From Baffinella frigidus (Eukaryota; Cryptophyceae; Cryptomonadales; Baffinellaceae): a stretch of 12,904 nucleotides of DNA. Made by a program: the position numbers and the translations under genes. The stretch's first letter is position 1. Each line of letters opens with the position of its first letter. Below are positions 11,078-12,904 of the stretch, one piece after another. The notes beneath the pieces were generated by a model. It worked only from the letters and a program-made list of their open reading frames with translations, searched no databases and had not been told where the DNA came from. The stretch covers positions 1,035,470 through 1,048,373 of the forward strand of contig MU646351.1 in the NCBI GenBank assembly GCA_026770585.1. The letters run 5' to 3'.

Positions 11078-11186
11078 GTCGCACAACAACCTTCCCGACG
11101 TGCCGCCGGATCTCGGGACGCTGACAATGCTGACGCACCTCGACCTCTCGTACAACCAGCTTCTCGGCCTGCCCCAGACCATCCAG
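11078..11186 (+). CDS. Exon B copy 5, LRR exon (intact, phase 2-0)
   Basis: 109 bp between acceptor GTGTCGCAG and donor ATCCAG|GTATAC: G + SHNNLPDVPPDLGTLTML, then THLDLSYNQLLGLPQTIQ. It supplies the end of one LRR (SHNNLPDVPPDLGTL) and most of another (LTHLDLSYNQLLGLP). The phase-2 start completes the split Met codon of exon D or C; the phase-0 end fits exon F (phase-0 start) or exon D. All LRR consensus positions are present. It is the only intact one of five copies. Confidence 0.78.
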
Positions 11187-11668
11187 GTATACACTCTGAC
11201 CGCAGGGCAGGGTGGAGGGTGGAGGGTGGAGGGTGTGGGGTGTAGGTGTAGGGTGTACGGTTTTAGGACGCAGGTGGTTTGGGGTTTGGGGTTCAGGGTT
11301 CAGGGTTCAGGGTTGAAGGCTGAGGGGTGATTGTTGAGGGGTTGGGTTTTAGGGGTTAGGGTTTGGGGTTTAGGCTTTCCCCCTGAACCCGAGACCCTGA
11401 ACCCGAATCCCTGAACCCGAAACTGAACCCGAAACTGAACCTGAAGCCCTGACACCGAAACCCGAAACCCTGAACCCTGAACCCGAGACTGAACCCGAAA
11501 TCCTGAATCCGAAATTCTGAACCCGAAGCACTAACACCGAAACCCTGAACCACAAACTGAACCCGAAACCCTGACACCGAAACCCTGAATCCGAAACCCT
11601 GAACCCGCAACCCTGAACCCGAACCCGAAACCCTGAACCCGAAAATGAATCCGAAACCTTGAATGCAG
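11187..11668 (+). other. Candidate intron B-F with G-rich to C-rich switch
   Basis: 482 bp from GTATAC to AATGCAG with phases 0/0. From about 11205 to 11378 it is G-rich (GGGTGGAGGG, GGGTTCAGGG, GGGTTTAGG); from about 11382 to 11660 it is C-rich (CCCTGAACCCGAAA units). The switch is abrupt at GGCTTTCCCCCTG. The two halves are partly complementary (TTCAGGG with CCCTGAA), so the transcript could fold end to end. Confidence 0.6.
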
Positions 11669-11692
11669 GGGCTTCGGGCGCTGCGCAACTTT
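11669..11692 (+). pseudogene. Exon F copy 1, LRR exon broken after eight codons
   Basis: GLRALRNF after acceptor AATGCAG, matching exon F copy 3. The DVSHNQIRL half is replaced by unrelated sequence starting ACCTATAAG. The same break point, after AACTTT, occurs in copy 2 with a different insert. Confidence 0.6.
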
Positions 11693-11754
11693 ACCTATAA
11701 GAGGATTGGTGGGCCTGACGACAGCATACGAACTGTTCACTTTACTGATGGGAA

Positions 11755-11817
11755 GGGTGGCCAAAAGTCAATCCCGGGTGGCCAAAAGTCAATCCCGGGT
11801 GGCCAAAAGTCAATCCC
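11755..11817. repeat. 21-bp tandem array, three units
   Basis: GGGTGGCCAAAAGTCAATCC(C) repeated three times without a mismatch in the core. It lies within the insert that breaks exon F copy 1. Confidence 0.85.
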
Positions 11818-11843
11818 AGACGGGCTTCACAGTTTCGTGTGCA

Positions 11844-11984
11844 GGGCGACTCAATTTGAACCGTGTTTTTCCTATCTTGGGATGGGGTTTCTTACATGTT
11901 CAAGCTATGTTGAAGCTAGTATAGCAAAATAAGAGAGTCCCCACCCTTAAGATAGCATGAAAGGTGGTTTACATTGAGTCGCCC
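11844..11984. mobile_element. Imperfect foldback with GGGCGACTCAAT ends
   Basis: GGGCGACTCAATTTGAACCG (11844) through CTATCTTGGGATGGGG pairs with CCCCACCCTTAAGATAGC through CATTGAGTCGCCC (11939-11984) with several mismatches. CCTAAGATAGCATAAAAG at 3522-3539 in the large island is related to its right arm. No coding content. Confidence 0.6.
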
Positions 11985-12027
11985 CGCACATCAAGTTCGG
12001 GCCCTGAACCCGAAACCCTCAATGCAG

Positions 12028-12051
12028 GGGCTGCGGGCGCTGCGCAACTTT
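12028..12051 (+). pseudogene. Exon F copy 2, LRR exon broken after eight codons
   Basis: GLRALRNF after acceptor AATGCAG, then CAGACATCGTC and a GC-rich hairpin region. It has the same codons as copies 1 and 3 up to the break. Confidence 0.6.
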
Positions 12052-12139
12052 TCAGACATCGTCTAAAGCAGTCGCCCAGTCAACTTAACCTTGTTCCAAG
12101 ACACACCTGTTTCGGGAGCTTCGCCCCAGTGGTGATGGG

Positions 12140-12336
12140 GCCGCCACCTTGCAGCGGAGCCGTCCGCTGCAAGGTGGCGGCACGGAGCCGGACGGCACGG
12201 AGCCGTCGTGGGGGCCAGGCAGCGCCAGGCCCCCACGGCTCCGTGCCTACGAGGGCGCCTGGCGCTGCCTGGGCTTCTCTCTCTTGAACCCAGGCGCTGC
12301 CTGGGCTCGTGAACGCCCGCGTGACCGGTCACGCGG
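12140..12336. repeat. Cluster of GC-rich hairpins and palindromes
   Basis: (a) 12140-12158 and 12163-12181 form a perfect 19-bp stem with a 4-base GCCG loop. (b) 12194-12247 is a GGCACGGAGCCG...CGGCTCCGTGCC stem. (c) CCAGGCAGCGCCAGGC (12215-12230) and its complement (12256-12271) give an alternative pairing. (d) CCCAGGC-GCT-GCCTGGG follows at about 12289-12305. (e) 12317-12336 is a perfect 20-bp palindrome centred on ACCGGT. Open frames through it are incidental. Confidence 0.85.
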
Positions 12337-12422
12337 ACGCCGAAGCCAACTGTCCGAGGTGACTGCCTTGGCGTGTCTCACGCAACAGTGTTCCTCTCTT
12401 GAACCCGAAACCTGGAACGCAG

Positions 12423-12485
12423 GGGCTGCGTGCGCTGCGCAATTTCGACGTCTCTCACAACCAGATCCGTCTCATTCCCATCGAG
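12423..12485 (+). CDS. Exon F copy 3, LRR exon (intact, phase 0-0)
   Basis: 63 bp, 21 codons, between acceptor GAACGCAG and donor ATCGAG|GTCGGC: GLRALRNFDVSHNQIRLIP then IE. It is a canonical LRR (L..L..FDVSHNQI..IP). The phase-0 ends fit exon B upstream. C-rich sequence follows the donor. It is the only complete F copy. Confidence 0.72.
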
Positions 12486-12560
12486 GTCGGCCCCTCAAAC
12501 CCCAAACCCCAAACCCCAAACACCAACCCCCAAAACACCAAACACCAAACCCGAACGCCA
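12486..12560. repeat. C/A-rich minisatellite after exon F
   Basis: AAACCCC and AACACC units after the GTCGGC donor, probably the start of an intron. Confidence 0.7.
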
Positions 12561-12780
12561 CCAGCGCCGTTTTTTTATACGCGCTTGTCTCCACATGTGT
12601 GTTATTATGCTTAGTTGGCATTAGGGAATTACAAAGCGATTGTACATCTGCTGACCACGACACAACCAAACCATGGGAAAGGTCACCGACGCTGGTACGA
12701 AACAGTCATCGTTTGCCGCTGTGGACAGAGAGAGAGAGAGAGAACCAGTAGTAATAAAGACCGTGTTGGTAGTAACCACG
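12561..12780 (+). other. Unassigned sequence with an ATG in strong context
   Basis: AACCATGGG at 12670-12678 opens a frame, MGKVTDAGTKQSSFAAVDRE, that continues through a short GA repeat and into the terminal CT microsatellite without a stop before the window ends. ACCATGG is the favoured eukaryotic start context. Against a gene: repeat-derived continuation, no recognisable domain, and position within what may be an intron. Nothing else is recognised here. Confidence 0.2.
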
Positions 12781-12781
12781 A

Positions 12782-12816
12782 TCTCTCTCTCTCTCTCTCC
12801 CTCTCTCCCTCTCTCC

Positions 12817-12904
<88 letters not shown>
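12782..12904. repeat. CT microsatellite running off the window end
   Basis: Almost pure (CT)n with CCCTCT interruptions. A short (GA)n at 12726-12742 lies 40 bp before it, giving an inverted GA/CT pair around CCAGTAGTAATAAAGACCGT and following bases. Confidence 0.95.

Noticed and set aside
11356-11764. Minus-strand SGFRVQGFGF-type open frames
   Set aside because: They are the complement of the CCCTGAACCCGAAA intron repeat; no exon or codon-use evidence.
12149-12751. 200-codon open frame across exon F
   Set aside because: It runs through the hairpin cluster in a frame different from the LRR frame of exon F copy 3; the long open length reflects GC-rich, stop-poor sequence.
1-12904. tRNA, rRNA, snRNA or a dinoflagellate-type spliced-leader gene
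   Set aside because: No cloverleaf with T-loop GTTCGA-type sequence in the right setting, no rRNA blocks, and no spliced-leader-like string was found by eye; a covariance-model search would be needed to exclude small RNAs.

Overview
The window is eukaryotic nuclear DNA. It has GT-AG introns, short exons of about 50-115 bp, long CCCTAAA/TTTAGGG-like minisatellites, CT/GA microsatellites and many small transposase-less inverted-repeat elements. There are no bacterial operons and no recognisable rRNA, tRNA or transposase gene. TTTAGGG-like repeats filling introns, GC-rich exons and dense foldback elements suggest a microalga or other protist with a repeat-rich genome (a prasinophyte-type green alga or a dinoflagellate would fit). 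This is inference; no marker gene fixes the taxon.

The coding signal is a series of short plus-strand exons, most of which encode leucine-rich repeat (LRR) segments. Ten exon types occur in the order A, E, C, G, H, K, V, D, B, F. Where both ends can be read, the splice phases of neighbouring types fit: E ends in phase 0 and C starts in 0; C ends in 2 and G starts in 2; K ends in 0 and V starts in 0; V ends in 0 and D starts in 0; D ends in 2 and B starts in 2; B ends in 0 and F starts in 0. D-to-B and C-to-G splicing rebuilds a split Met codon and the LRR motif LDMSHN or FDMSRN. The simplest reading is part of one large LRR gene, or a decaying copy of one. Every exon type is also locally multiplied: A x2, E x5, C x5, G x2, H x2, K x2-3, V x2-3, D about x8, B x5, F x3. 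Usually one copy is intact and the rest are truncated or interrupted.

Layout: 1-563 C-rich telomere-like repeat with exon A copies; 564-830 G-rich repeat; 831-2932 exon E copies mixed with two MITE families and an 18-bp tandem array; 2933-4297 a large nested inverted-repeat island; 4321-4757 a foldback element and a 23-bp tandem array; 4766-5886 exon C copies embedded in CT microsatellite; 5887-7035 a foldback, a MITE, exons G and H, and a CACTG-ended insertion; 7079-7672 exon K copies with GA microsatellite and a 36-bp palindrome; 7673-8735 C-rich then G-rich minisatellite around exon V; 8773-10456 exon D copies, one split by a perfect 105-bp-arm foldback with TA target duplication; 9895-11186 exon B copies; 11187-11668 an intron that switches from G-rich to C-rich; 11669-12485 exon F copies, two of them broken by hairpin-rich inserts; 12486-12904 a short C-rich stretch, unassigned sequence and a terminal CT microsatellite.

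The window is most notable for the exon-by-exon duplication of an LRR gene, with mobile foldback elements inserted into the duplicated exons. The paralogous copies serve as empty sites, so several insertion boundaries can be read directly.
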